Below are positions 18,635-27,935 of a stretch of 64,000 bases of DNA, piece after piece. The stretch is from an uncultured Brachyspira sp. Lineage in GTDB: Bacteria > Spirochaetota > Brachyspiria > Brachyspirales > Brachyspiraceae. Position 1 is the stretch's first letter, and every line of letters starts with the position of its first letter. The position numbers were made by a program, and so were the translations under genes. Location of the stretch: contig NZ_CAJUPR010000004.1 of assembly GCF_910588665.1 (NCBI RefSeq), positions 165,735 to 229,734 on the forward strand. The letters are read 5' to 3'. A model generated the notes under the pieces. That model saw nothing but the letters and a program-made list of their open reading frames with translations. It was not told the origin of the DNA and searched no databases.

Positions 18635-19792
18635 ATGGAAAAATTTACTTTAATGTTTTTATTAAATATTATATTAAGCTTATTTGTTTTAAGCTGTTCA
18701 TATAATATCTCGGATACTGATTTGCTTGATTCAAAAACAGATAAAAAAATAGTTTGGGAAGTCGGCGGACATCTGCCTGCTCAGACAGGAATGGAGAAAA
18801 ATATAGGCACAGCTGGGCTTTTATACGGCTCTTTAGCAGGTAAGTATATAGTTGTAGGAGGGGGAGCTAATTTTCCTGAAGAATCCGTATTAAACGGCGG
18901 AGTTAAAAAAACATATTCTGATATTTATATGCTTGAGGATAAAAATGGAGTATTGGAAGTAGTTGAGCATATCAATTTAGATAATGAAATAGCGTATGGC
19001 TCTTCTGTAACCGCTGAAAACGGAATATATTATATAGGAGGTTCTTCAAATCCTGAAGCTGATGACAATATACTATTTTTTTCATTAAAAAAAAATAAAT
19101 TGAATGTTGAGAAAATAGGGGATTTGCCTTTCACATTACAAAACGGCGCTGCAGTATATAAAGATAATAAATTATATATTATTACAGGAAAGCAGGCGGG
19201 AAGAGGGAGCAATAAAGTTTATGAATATGATTTAACATCTAAAGAAACAAAAGAATTAGCACCTGTACCCGGTTATGAAAGCAGAACTCAGGCAGTGGCT
19301 CAGTTATTAAACGGAAATATATATGTATTTAGCGGCGGCGATGCTGTAGCTTATACGGACGGGTATAAATATGATTTTGCTAATAATATTTGGGAGAAAG
19401 TTGCCGATGTATCTCTTAATAATGAAGGCATATCTCTGCTGGGTGCTGTATCCGTAAAGCTTAATGAAAAAGAAATGCTTGTTATAGGTGGTTTTAATAA
19501 ATCTGTTTATGATAATGCTGTTTATAATTTAGGAGCTCTTCAGGGAGTTGCTTTGTCTTATTTCAGAGCGGGATATTTCGGCTCCGATCCTTATGAGTTT
19601 AATTGGAATTCCAATATATTAGTTTATAACTGCGAATTAAATACTTGGAAAACAATAGGCGAGGTTCCTTTTGATGCTCCTTGCGGCGAAGGATTAATAT
19701 TAATAAAAAATAAAATATATTCCATAAACGGAGAGATTAAGCCTGGCGTCAGAACAGATAAAATGTATATCGGCACAATATCAGCTAAATAA
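18635..19792 (+). CDS. Kelch-repeat lipoprotein, N-acetylneuraminate epimerase (NanM)-like mutarotase
   Basis: Probably converts the alpha anomer of sialic acid to the beta form in the periplasm before uptake. The N-terminus has a lipoprotein signal with lipobox LFVLSC near residue 21. A six-bladed kelch propeller follows: repeated GG pairs such as VVGGGANFPEE, YYIGGSSNP, YVFSGGDAV and LVIGGFNKS each end a blade. The length (385) matches the cyclically permuted mutarotase family. It is co-transcribed with the symporter upstream and followed by a terminator. Substrate assignment rests on family and neighbour. Confidence 0.85.
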   Translation: MEKFTLMFLLNIILSLFVLSCSYNISDTDLLDSKTDKKIVWEVGGHLPAQTGMEKNIGTAGLLYGSLAGKYIVVGGGANFPEESVLNGGVKKTYSDIYMLEDKNGVLEVVEHINLDNEIAYGSSVTAENGIYYIGGSSNPEADDNILFFSLKKNKLNVEKIGDLPFTLQNGAAVYKDNKLYIITGKQAGRGSNKVYEYDLTSKETKELAPVPGYESRTQAVAQLLNGNIYVFSGGDAVAYTDGYKYDFANNIWEKVADVSLNNEGISLLGAVSVKLNEKEMLVIGGFNKSVYDNAVYNLGALQGVALSYFRAGYFGSDPYEFNWNSNILVYNCELNTWKTIGEVPFDAPCGEGLILIKNKIYSINGEIKPGVRTDKMYIGTISAK

Positions 19793-19814
19793 ACAAAAGT
19801 TTTTATAATGTTTG

Positions 19815-19843
19815 AGGGCTTGCTTTTTCAGCAGCCCTTTTTT
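19815..19843 (+). terminator. Intrinsic terminator after the mutarotase gene
   Basis: AGGGCT(T)GC pairs with GC-AGCCCT, with a loop of about seven bases, and is followed by a TTTTTT run. It closes the symporter/mutarotase operon. Confidence 0.88.
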
Positions 19844-19861
19844 ATAAATCTGCAAATCATA

Positions 19862-20080
19862 CTAGTTCATATTTTTAATTTTTACAAGCAGTCCTGCAGA
19901 TTCCAGCAATGATATAATATGTAATTTATCTTTCTCCTCTATATCTATAGCCATATTGCATACCCCGAATACAGGTTCTGGAGCAGGGCGTACAATAACT
20001 TCTATCCCTGCATCCAATAATATTTTTTCAGCTTTGATTAAATCTCTTGGTGTTTGTAAATAACAAAAAATTCTTGACAT
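19862..20080 (-). CDS. DUF3343 putative Se/S carrier-like protein
   Basis: A 72-residue protein of the DUF3343 family. It starts with a strand-helix unit (FCYLQTPRDLIKAEKILLDAGI) and contains the conserved single cysteine region VFGVCNMAIDI, where the family has its 'C.mai' motif. Members lie beside YedF-type sulfurtransferases and class V aminotransferases and are proposed to carry sulfur or selenium as persulfide or perselenide. It begins two bases after the aminotransferase stop, so it is co-transcribed. It is the last gene of the set. Confidence 0.85.
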   Translation of the reverse strand: MSRIFCYLQTPRDLIKAEKILLDAGIEVIVRPAPEPVFGVCNMAIDIEEKDKLHIISLLESAGLLVKIKNMN

Positions 20081-20082
20081 AA

Positions 20083-21186
20083 TTATTGTCCTAATACATT
20101 TATTAAATATTTTAAATCTTTTTTAACAGTATACGGGGAGAAAGAAAATCTGATAGCGCCTTTATTATTTCCGTAAAAATTATGAGCCAAAAAAGAACAG
20201 TGAAAACCGTATCTGCATTCTATATTATAATCTTCATATAATCTATGAGCCAAATCAGGCATATTATCAGCTGTTATTGAAAATAAAAACCCCTGAGAAT
20301 ATTTATTTTTTGACCATATAACATTATATTTATTCATAGATTCTATTTCTTTTATTGAATCAATCATATCATTTATATCAATATTCCAGCTTGGTCTGTT
20401 TTTAAGAGCTGCCGAAAGCCCTATAATCCCAACGGTATTCGGAGTACCAGATTCGTATATTTCAGGTATGCTGTAAGGAGTTTCATAAGAGTCTCCGAAT
20501 CCCCCTCCGAAGTATGCAGGTTTAAGTTTATCTGGATTTTTAACATAAAAACCTCCTGTACCTGCAGGACCAAGCAAGCCTTTATGACCAGTAAAGCTAA
20601 TAAAATCAATATTCCATTCATCAGCTTTTATTTCATGCATACCTGCAGACTGTGTTGCATCTGCAAGCAAAGGTATTTCTCCTATAGCCTCTTTAATTTC
20701 TGCCATAGGCTGTATTAATCCGCTTACATTGCTTTCCATATTAACAATGACCAGCGATATTTTTTCTTTTTTAATTATCTGAGAAAGAAGATGAGTATTT
20801 ATTATTCCGTTTTCTAAAGAAGGTATTATATTATATTTTACATTTTTATTTTTGCTTAACTGATATATAGGTCTCAGTACCGCATTATGTTCTAAATTAG
20901 ATATTAATACTTTGCAGTCATGCAAATCAAGTCCTATAAGTATATCGTTTATTGATCTTGTGGCTCCTGAAGTAAATATAACATTAGAATAATTTTCTGT
21001 CCCTAAGAATTTTTTTGCCAATAATTCTCTGCATTCCTCAATTTTCTTAGTGGTTTCTTTTCCTCTTTCTGTATTAATTCTTCCGTAAGTTCCTCCTGTA
21101 TTCATTATAAAATTATAAATCTCTTCGGCAACTTCTTTAGGCTTCGGAAAACTAGTAGTGGAGTTGTCAAAGTAGTAATTTTTCAT
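20083..21186 (-). CDS. Class V aminotransferase, cysteine desulfurase family
   Basis: PLP-dependent enzyme expected to release sulfur (or selenium) from cysteine or selenocysteine. It has 367 residues. The N-terminus YYFDNSTTSFPKPKEVAEEI is the family start. The PLP lysine lies in SFTGHKGLLGPAGTG, and the substrate-site ESGTPN motif is present. The catalytic cysteine segment is RYGFHCSFLAH, where related enzymes have R-x-G-x-HC-A-P-x-x-H. It stands between yedF and DUF3343, which suggests sulfur or selenium delivery to a dedicated acceptor rather than general Fe-S assembly, where iscU or sufU would be adjacent. Confidence 0.9.
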   Translation of the reverse strand: MKNYYFDNSTTSFPKPKEVAEEIYNFIMNTGGTYGRINTERGKETTKKIEECRELLAKKFLGTENYSNVIFTSGATRSINDILIGLDLHDCKVLISNLEHNAVLRPIYQLSKNKNVKYNIIPSLENGIINTHLLSQIIKKEKISLVIVNMESNVSGLIQPMAEIKEAIGEIPLLADATQSAGMHEIKADEWNIDFISFTGHKGLLGPAGTGGFYVKNPDKLKPAYFGGGFGDSYETPYSIPEIYESGTPNTVGIIGLSAALKNRPSWNIDINDMIDSIKEIESMNKYNVIWSKNKYSQGFLFSITADNMPDLAHRLYEDYNIECRYGFHCSFLAHNFYGNNKGAIRFSFSPYTVKKDLKYLINVLGQ

Positions 21187-21211
21187 AATGCATATTTATT
21201 AAAATTTTTTA

Positions 21212-21787
21212 TTATGCTCTTATAACCGCAGAAGCATTGCCCATAGCTTCAATAATTCCAAGCATATTAGTCTGCTCTTCAGTTTTTATTTCATCTAATT
21301 TATAGAATTTAACACATGTTCCGCAGAAAAATATTTTTATTCCCGCATCTCTTAATTCCTGCAGTAGAGTTTTATATGGTTCTTCAGCTCCTAAATAAAC
21401 CCCTCCGTTGTAGCAGTATAAAGCTTCTGGTTTAGGACTTGCATCTTTTAATGCTCCCAGAAATGCCTTTAATAATAATTCCCCAAGTTCATCATTACCA
21501 GCTCCCATTACTTTTTTGTCGGCAACAGCAATTACAGGTCCTGAAAATTTTTCTATATTTGAATAATTAGAAGATGATATATCCTTATTCTTAATGATTT
21601 TAAAGTTTTGCCCTTCATTGGTATATGTTATTGCATTATTATTTAAAAAGTCTTTGATATTATGAAATGCAGTATCATCATCTATTAAAATTTCTATTTC
21701 TTCATTTAAAGCGGCATTTGTTATTGAGGTTTTTGTAAGGATTAAAGGTTTTGGACAGGGTATGCCTCTGGCGTCTATTGTTTTCAT
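21212..21787 (-). CDS. yedF: YedF-type sulfurtransferase-like selenium metabolism protein
   Basis: A 191-residue two-domain protein. The N-terminal TusA-like domain has the diagnostic CPxP motif (DARGIPCPKPLILTK). The C-terminal DsrE/F-like half has GPVIAVADKKVMGAGNDELGE and IFFCGTCVKFY, with cysteines suited to persulfide or perselenide relay. This layout matches the YedF family, often near selD and selenoprotein genes. Here selD, selA and selB are absent from the window. It is the first gene of a three-gene minus-strand set. I infer a sulfur/selenium trafficking role without a known acceptor. Confidence 0.88.
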   Translation of the reverse strand: MKTIDARGIPCPKPLILTKTSITNAALNEEIEILIDDDTAFHNIKDFLNNNAITYTNEGQNFKIIKNKDISSSNYSNIEKFSGPVIAVADKKVMGAGNDELGELLLKAFLGALKDASPKPEALYCYNGGVYLGAEEPYKTLLQELRDAGIKIFFCGTCVKFYKLDEIKTEEQTNMLGIIEAMGNASAVIRA

Positions 21788-21866
21788 AATTTTTACTTCC
21801 TTAAGACAAATTTAATATAATGCAACATAATATAATAAAAGACTTTTATTGTCAATTATATGTTTT

Positions 21867-22355
21867 TTATAAAAACTGATAAAAATAATTTGTATATCTA
21901 TTGTTTTCAAATGAAGAAAAAATGCGCTTGAATAAAATAAATATATTATTTAATATAATTGAGTTTGAAAATAATTTTTCATAATCGGGAGATAAATATA
22001 CTGCTGTAATCATTATTAAATAAATAACAGAGCCTGATATAAATAATATTACAATACCGCCCATAAGTCTGTCTATCCATGATAAATATATTATTTTTAA
22101 AATATCTTTTATACTTTTTTCAACTTTTGAAAGTATTATTCTTATTATTGAATAAGATGCTATAAGAGATATTATTTTTAATATTATAGAATGATTAAAA
22201 TATTTTGACATTTGATTATATATGAGAGGAGATATTATTAATACTGATATTACGGCTGCAGCAGGCGTAATTACTGATATTAATCCTTTATACAAACCAT
22301 ACAAAAACATAGCAGTTAATAATGCAGTTAATAATATATCAATATTACTCAGCAT
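21867..22355 (-). CDS. CvpA family membrane protein
   Basis: A 162-residue inner-membrane protein with four hydrophobic helices. The N-terminal stretch IDILLTALLTAMFLYGLYKG followed by VITPAAAVISVLI and the central DRLMGGIVILF are typical of CvpA proteins (colicin V production family). Homologues affect envelope integrity, but their biochemical role is unclear. Its start overlaps by one base the stop of the upstream receptor-like gene, so these genes are translationally coupled, which is an unusual context for cvpA. Confidence 0.75.
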   Translation of the reverse strand: MLSNIDILLTALLTAMFLYGLYKGLISVITPAAAVISVLIISPLIYNQMSKYFNHSIILKIISLIASYSIIRIILSKVEKSIKDILKIIYLSWIDRLMGGIVILFISGSVIYLIMITAVYLSPDYEKLFSNSIILNNIFILFKRIFSSFENNRYTNYFYQFL

Positions 22356-24307
22356 TATGATCTCTTAAGTAAAGATATTATAGGAGCAAATGTAAAACTG
22401 CTTTTATTTCTATGAGTATTTATAATATTTGATAATGCTTCTATATCGGTATGCATAAATGAGGAATAATTTCCTATTTTCTTTGTTATTTCATTCAATT
22501 CATCTTTTGATTTTATTATATTATTGAAATTATTAAATATTTTATATACATCTTGATTTTGATATTCTATTTTAGAGTTTAAATTATTTTGAACTTCAAG
22601 CATAGCAGATATATTTTCTTTTATAGATAATACTATTAAATTCTGATTTGCTAATATATTGGACATTGCATCATTATATTGCTCTATGGATTTGAAATGA
22701 CTTAATTTTGCAGAATCCGTATTAATATTATTTTCTATTTCTTTTATAAACTTATCAATATTTTCAGATATTCTATTAACTTCTTTTGTAATTATTTTAC
22801 ATCTGTCTTTAATGTAGAATGAAGAGTTTTCTATCACTACCAATCCTGCAAATATATCCGTAAGCATTTTTTCTATTGAGTCTGTTCCTTTGGATATTTC
22901 AAAAGATAAAGCTCCTATTTCTTTTGCCACAACAGAAAAACTTTTGCCGTAAAATCCTGCTTTTGATGCCTGAATACCTGCATTTATAGATAAAAGGTTG
23001 GTTTTATTTGTAATAGATTTAATATATTCTATTGTTTCATATATGGATTCTGTTATATTATTGACATCTTTAAATTGATTAGCAGATTCTATTATGGCAT
23101 CTAAAAATTTTTCAGAAGTTTCAACCATACTTTCTTTTATAAGCCTTAATTCGTTTTTTAAAGTAGCTATTTGATCATTAGAAAAATTTGAATCTTTCAT
23201 ATTTGAAATAGTCTGATTTAATATTCTGAAATGATCCTGCATTTGAGATTTATATTTATCAAAGAAAGTAAATATAGTATTTGTATATTTTAATCCGTCT
23301 TTGATTATATTTTTTTTGCTGTTTTTTGCATCTATTAATTTATCATTGGATTCTAATATTGAATCTATCTTGGAGCTTATTATATTATAAGCATCTTTAT
23401 TTTCTTTATCTATTTCAAAGACAAACATAGAAGTATCCATCAGATTTTTGTCTATTATATTTAATTCTTTTGAAATTCTGTCTATATTATTTAAAGTTTT
23501 CAGATTCAAATGTAATTTACTATTTAATATGCTCTCTCTCTTTATAGAATCCATAGCATTTTTTGCAAATGATGAAAATATAGATATGGATCTGAATGAA
23601 GATGATATTACAATAGCAATTCCCACTCTGTCAAAATCTATACCGTTTAATGTTTTATCTATATAGATGGATCTTAATATCAGCGCTAATGCCGCAAGTA
23701 TTGAAATAAGCATTAATATATTATCTTTATAGTTATAATTCATTATAATATCCGTTATAGTAGATATAAACATAATTAAAAATATAAATAATATGATATA
23801 TGTTTTTAATTTATAATATAATCCTGCTGACTTTATAAGATACGATGAACTTTCCGAGTCATAATAGCTGATTGAAATTGAAAAAAATCTGTCAGGGTAT
23901 ATTATACTTAAAGTTATAAGTATTACAGATAATATTATTCCAAGTACAAATGCGATATTGCTTAAATTCATAAGGCTTTTATTTTTTAATATAAAATTTT
24001 TAGAGTTTACAGGCATTAATATAACTGTAATTAATACTATAATATTTATTGTCAAATACATAGCCGATGATAATTCTTTATTTATTCCATATACCTCAAA
24101 AAATATTATGAAAAGAGATATTATATTATATAATAATATAAATGTAAGCGTAACTGAAATAGTAATATATATAATTTTCTTTGTTTTTATAGCTAATAAT
24201 AAATACAGCATAATAAATACTGTCATTAAAGAAATACCTATAATAGGCGTTAATAATTTTAATATTGTTATATTATATCCGTATATCAAATTTGAAAATA
24301 TATTCAT
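22355..24307 (-). CDS. Multi-TM chemoreceptor-like protein without HAMP domain (first of two)
   Basis: A 650-residue protein. About seven hydrophobic helices fill roughly residues 10-245. A long cytoplasmic coiled region follows, containing a degenerate MCP signalling tip: LLSINAGIQASKAGFYGKSF then SVVAKEIGALSFEISKGT, where canonical receptors have ALNAAIEAARAGE-GKGFAVVA-EVR-LA. I see no periplasmic sensor domain and no HAMP. It is a paralogue of the gene directly upstream and coupled to cvpA. It may signal through the chemotaxis array or a separate scaffold. Substitutions at the tip (E to Q, R to K) leave CheA/CheW coupling uncertain. Confidence 0.72.
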   Translation of the reverse strand: MNIFSNLIYGYNITILKLLTPIIGISLMTVFIMLYLLLAIKTKKIIYITISVTLTFILLYNIISLFIIFFEVYGINKELSSAMYLTINIIVLITVILMPVNSKNFILKNKSLMNLSNIAFVLGIILSVILITLSIIYPDRFFSISISYYDSESSSYLIKSAGLYYKLKTYIILFIFLIMFISTITDIIMNYNYKDNILMLISILAALALILRSIYIDKTLNGIDFDRVGIAIVISSSFRSISIFSSFAKNAMDSIKRESILNSKLHLNLKTLNNIDRISKELNIIDKNLMDTSMFVFEIDKENKDAYNIISSKIDSILESNDKLIDAKNSKKNIIKDGLKYTNTIFTFFDKYKSQMQDHFRILNQTISNMKDSNFSNDQIATLKNELRLIKESMVETSEKFLDAIIESANQFKDVNNITESIYETIEYIKSITNKTNLLSINAGIQASKAGFYGKSFSVVAKEIGALSFEISKGTDSIEKMLTDIFAGLVVIENSSFYIKDRCKIITKEVNRISENIDKFIKEIENNINTDSAKLSHFKSIEQYNDAMSNILANQNLIVLSIKENISAMLEVQNNLNSKIEYQNQDVYKIFNNFNNIIKSKDELNEITKKIGNYSSFMHTDIEALSNIINTHRNKSSFTFAPIISLLKRS

Positions 24308-24318
24308 ATCCGTTCCTC

Positions 24319-26253
24319 TTACATAACCTTAGAATATTCATATACTTTATTTTCTAAGTCGCCTGTATACTCTAAGAATTTTTTCATTTCATTATTAAGC
24401 TTGCCTGTTATAGATTCCAAATCATCGGAAGTAGCTAAAAGCTTATTCATATCGCGCATAAGATTTTTTATTTCAATATTTTCTATAGACGCTTTTTCAG
24501 ATATATTTATAATATAGCCGTTAATTTCTTCTATTTTATTTTTAATATTTAAAAAGTCATTTTCTTCATTTACAATAATACTTGTCATATTAGATACAGA
24601 CTCATGCATTTTATCTGTACTTTTTATTATATTCATATTGAAATCGTTTTGTTTTTCCATATTTTTATTAAATTTATTAAATCTTTCATAATGAATCGAA
24701 ACTTCTTCCAGTAATGAAGATATATTATTATTAATGCTGCTGTTTGAATAATTAAATTTTTTAAATATATCCTCTATTTTAAATAATAAACTCCTCATTC
24801 TGTTTGTCGCCTTATAAGTTTCATTTACAAGTTCAGAAACTTCCTTTGATACTACAGAAAAGTTATTATACCATTCTCCCGATTTAGAAGCCTGTATGCT
24901 TGAGTTTATTGCAAGAGTTTTAGTTTTATCGTACATATTTTCCATAAAAGATATAATTCTATTTATTTGAAAGCTTAATTGACCAAAACTTTCAGATTTA
25001 CGGAATTCCTTTGTAAAATTTAGTTTTTCCGTTTCTATTTTTTTATTCAAATCTTCAAACATGCTTATCATATTTCTGCTTTGATTTTGCAGACTGTATA
25101 TTTTTTCTATCGATTCGGATAATTTTTTGTTTGATTCTTCAAGCGTTTTTTTCTGCAGTTCTACAGAAGCCTGCAAATCAGGATATGTTTCTATTAATTC
25201 ATTTATTTTTTCTATATTTATTTTACCGTCATTTATTTGAAAATTTTCTATGGTAATAAATTCATTGGTATAATCTATAATTCTATTTATATCCGTTTTC
25301 AAATTATTAATAGTAGAGTAAGTATTTTCTACTTTGTCTACCAAATGATTAACAGACTGAGAAAAACTTTCTTTTAATTCGGATAATTTTTCAGATGTAT
25401 TTATAGCTGTTCCAATTATTATAGAATCCTGAGCCTTTATACTTTCCAAATCATAAGACGGAGTTGTTTTTTTATATACTGCTGAAATAAATCTTATTAC
25501 GGATAAATATATTATTATAACATTAAATACTGCATAAGCTAATGTGATTCTGCTGAATGTCAGTTTATTAAAAAATAAAAATCCGCTTGAATATTTTGTA
25601 TAAATTGATATTCCGTTGAAATCATCAAAAAAAGATATAGATATTATAGATATTAATATCAGTAAAGTTATATTTTCTTTGATTTTTTTATTAACCAGTA
25701 TTTCATATAAGAATGCGCATATTATAATAAAATAATATATTGTGAATATAAAATCTCTTAATATATAAATTGTTCCTATTTCGCCTCTGCTTTTTATGCT
25801 GTTTTTCATAGTATCATTTAATGTAGTCATTGCTTCTTTTGTTACTATAAAAAGCTGAGGATATAATAGAGCTACGGCAATTAATAGTATAAGTATGAAT
25901 ACTGCTGCTATATATAATTTATCCAATATAAAATGAAATTGCTCACTCAGCTTTAATTTATTTTTTATATACATCATCCAAGGAATAATTGTCAGAGAAA
26001 GCGCCAGCTGTTCAAATTTATATAAATTGGGGGCTAGCTCATTATTCGGACTGTATAGAGAAGTTATAATATTTAAGGCTTCTAATGCGGAAAATATAAA
26101 GCATAGAAACCCTATAAACATAATAATAGCCTGAGTTTCATCATAGAGCTGAAAGTATATATAAGTATATAATATTATACCAACTATTGATATAATAGTG
26201 GCTATAACAGGAATACCCAATTCTAATGTTATAAGAGAGAAAGTGTAATTCAT
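24319..26253 (-). CDS. Multi-TM chemoreceptor-like protein without HAMP domain (second of two)
   Basis: A 644-residue protein. About seven hydrophobic helices (roughly residues 12-260) are followed by long coiled-coil sequence. The tip region is TLAINSSIQASKSGEWYNNF then SVVSKEVSELVNET, a degenerate form of the MCP hairpin. No HAMP and no extracytoplasmic ligand domain are visible. The N-terminal multi-helix layout recalls 7TM sensor modules. It lies 11 bases upstream of its paralogue, so the operon order is this gene, its paralogue, then cvpA. A short signal precedes the ATG. Function is inferred only as membrane-state sensing. Confidence 0.7.
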   Translation of the reverse strand: MNYTFSLITLELGIPVIATIISIVGIILYTYIYFQLYDETQAIIMFIGFLCFIFSALEALNIITSLYSPNNELAPNLYKFEQLALSLTIIPWMMYIKNKLKLSEQFHFILDKLYIAAVFILILLIAVALLYPQLFIVTKEAMTTLNDTMKNSIKSRGEIGTIYILRDFIFTIYYFIIICAFLYEILVNKKIKENITLLILISIISISFFDDFNGISIYTKYSSGFLFFNKLTFSRITLAYAVFNVIIIYLSVIRFISAVYKKTTPSYDLESIKAQDSIIIGTAINTSEKLSELKESFSQSVNHLVDKVENTYSTINNLKTDINRIIDYTNEFITIENFQINDGKINIEKINELIETYPDLQASVELQKKTLEESNKKLSESIEKIYSLQNQSRNMISMFEDLNKKIETEKLNFTKEFRKSESFGQLSFQINRIISFMENMYDKTKTLAINSSIQASKSGEWYNNFSVVSKEVSELVNETYKATNRMRSLLFKIEDIFKKFNYSNSSINNNISSLLEEVSIHYERFNKFNKNMEKQNDFNMNIIKSTDKMHESVSNMTSIIVNEENDFLNIKNKIEEINGYIINISEKASIENIEIKNLMRDMNKLLATSDDLESITGKLNNEMKKFLEYTGDLENKVYEYSKVM

Positions 26254-26422
26254 AAATCCTCTATAAATAAAATAATCTATAATTAAATTATAGTTATATA
26301 TTATAAGTTAATTTTAATATATTAAAAGCAGAAAATTAACTAAAACACCGTTTATATAATCGGAATTAATTTATTAACTATTTACTTAACTTAATAATAA
26401 TTTTTATATTTTGATGACTGTA

Positions 26423-27823
26423 TTAATCCGTAAGTTTTTTTACCCATCTCTCTTTTTTAAGCATTATAGTGCCTATAGTTATTTTAACAAAGTCCGTTAA
26501 TTTTGCTATACCGAACATGGCAACGGGACCTGCAGAAGTAAATTTAGCAAGTATTAAAGCTAAAGGCGCAAACATTAATAATGATACAGGAACATCAACT
26601 GCAAATCCGAATAATGTATCTCCTCCCGCTCTTGAAACTGCAAATTGAGCATTAATATATGTCCATACTGGCATGTAGCATGCTATTAATATTACCAGAT
26701 TTCTTGTAATAGCCTGAGCATCAGCCGTAAGTTTAGAGAATATAATAGGTATTAATAAAGCAGACGACATTTGAATTAATCCTACGGCTAATCCCGCTAT
26801 TACGGATCCGTTTAATATCCATTTGGCTTTATTTTTTGCATCTTCCAATTCTCCCCGTCCTAAAGTTCCGCCTACAACTACCATTGTGGAAACAAATATG
26901 CCTTGAAAAACTAAATAAAATATATTGGCTATTGTAAATCCTGAAGCCATGCCTGCAACTGTTTCCGCACCTCCTCTGCTGTTATAAAGAGCCGTCATAA
27001 ACATTTCGCTTAATCCCCAGCTTATTTCGCTTAAAAATATAAGACTTGATTTTTTAAGCATAGAATAAAACACATTAAATTTTACTTTTAATATTTCCCT
27101 GCTTCTTACATAAAATTTTTCTTTATGAAGCTTTATATAGGCTATAAATAAAATCATTTCTATTATTCTTGCTGTCAGCGTTGCAATCGCAGCCCCCGTT
27201 TCTTCAAGTCTAGGAGCGCTGAAATTTCCGTATATAAGTATATAATTTCCGATAGTATTTAAAATGGTGGCTATTACAGATATTATAAGAGGAATATGCG
27301 GTTTTCCTATTTCCCTGTATGAAGAACCTATAGCCCCTGATATTGATATAGGTATAAATGTAAATGCTATTATACGCATATATTTTGTACTTGATACAAG
27401 TATTTGTTCCTGAGCCGTATTGCCTTTAGTCATAAGTTTCATAAATATTTCAGGATTAACAGTCATTAGTATCATATAAGAAATTGATATTATGAGAGGA
27501 AGAATAATTTTAAATCTGAAAGCCTGCTGCATTCCTTCTTTATTATCGGCGCCGTTATTCTGAGCCATATATATTCCGCCTGCGCCGTAACATGTATTAA
27601 GTATAACAATATATATAAAGTTTAATTGATTTGATACATTTACAGCAGCCATTTTTATATCGCCGAGCTCTGCCACCATAAAATTATCTATTAAGGAAAC
27701 CATTCCCATTATAAGCTGCTGAAGCATTACAGGTACTGCAATAGATATGCATAATTTATAGAAGTCAAAATTACCGAATAATTTGTTTTTATCACTGTAA
27801 AATTTATATGAATTAGTATTCAT
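26423..27823 (-). CDS. MATE family efflux transporter
   Basis: Cation-coupled multidrug/toxin exporter of about 466 residues and 12 helices. Family marks include CISIAVPVMLQQLIMGMVSLID near the N-terminus, ISGAIGSSYREIGKPHIPLI in the first half and AQFAVSRAGGDTLFGFAVD in the second. The start is placed at the ATG at 27823, because AAGAGG lies upstream. The longer open frame to 27898 has no ribosome site and an untypical N-terminus. It is monocistronic by appearance. A second, clearly different MATE gene lies at 55654-56973. Substrates are unknown. Confidence 0.9.
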   Translation of the reverse strand: MNTNSYKFYSDKNKLFGNFDFYKLCISIAVPVMLQQLIMGMVSLIDNFMVAELGDIKMAAVNVSNQLNFIYIVILNTCYGAGGIYMAQNNGADNKEGMQQAFRFKIILPLIISISYMILMTVNPEIFMKLMTKGNTAQEQILVSSTKYMRIIAFTFIPISISGAIGSSYREIGKPHIPLIISVIATILNTIGNYILIYGNFSAPRLEETGAAIATLTARIIEMILFIAYIKLHKEKFYVRSREILKVKFNVFYSMLKKSSLIFLSEISWGLSEMFMTALYNSRGGAETVAGMASGFTIANIFYLVFQGIFVSTMVVVGGTLGRGELEDAKNKAKWILNGSVIAGLAVGLIQMSSALLIPIIFSKLTADAQAITRNLVILIACYMPVWTYINAQFAVSRAGGDTLFGFAVDVPVSLLMFAPLALILAKFTSAGPVAMFGIAKLTDFVKITIGTIMLKKERWVKKLTD

Positions 27824-27935
27824 AAACAACCTCTTGGATATGATGAAAAGATTTATAAAACAGTGACGAAAATATACAGCTATTTTAATATTTGTCAATA
27901 TTATTTATGCGTATTTTTTATAATTATAATAAATA

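Noticed and set aside
27824..27898. Longer N-terminus of the first MATE transporter
   Set aside because: No ribosome site precedes it and its residues are atypical. The ATG at 27823 has AAGAGG upstream.
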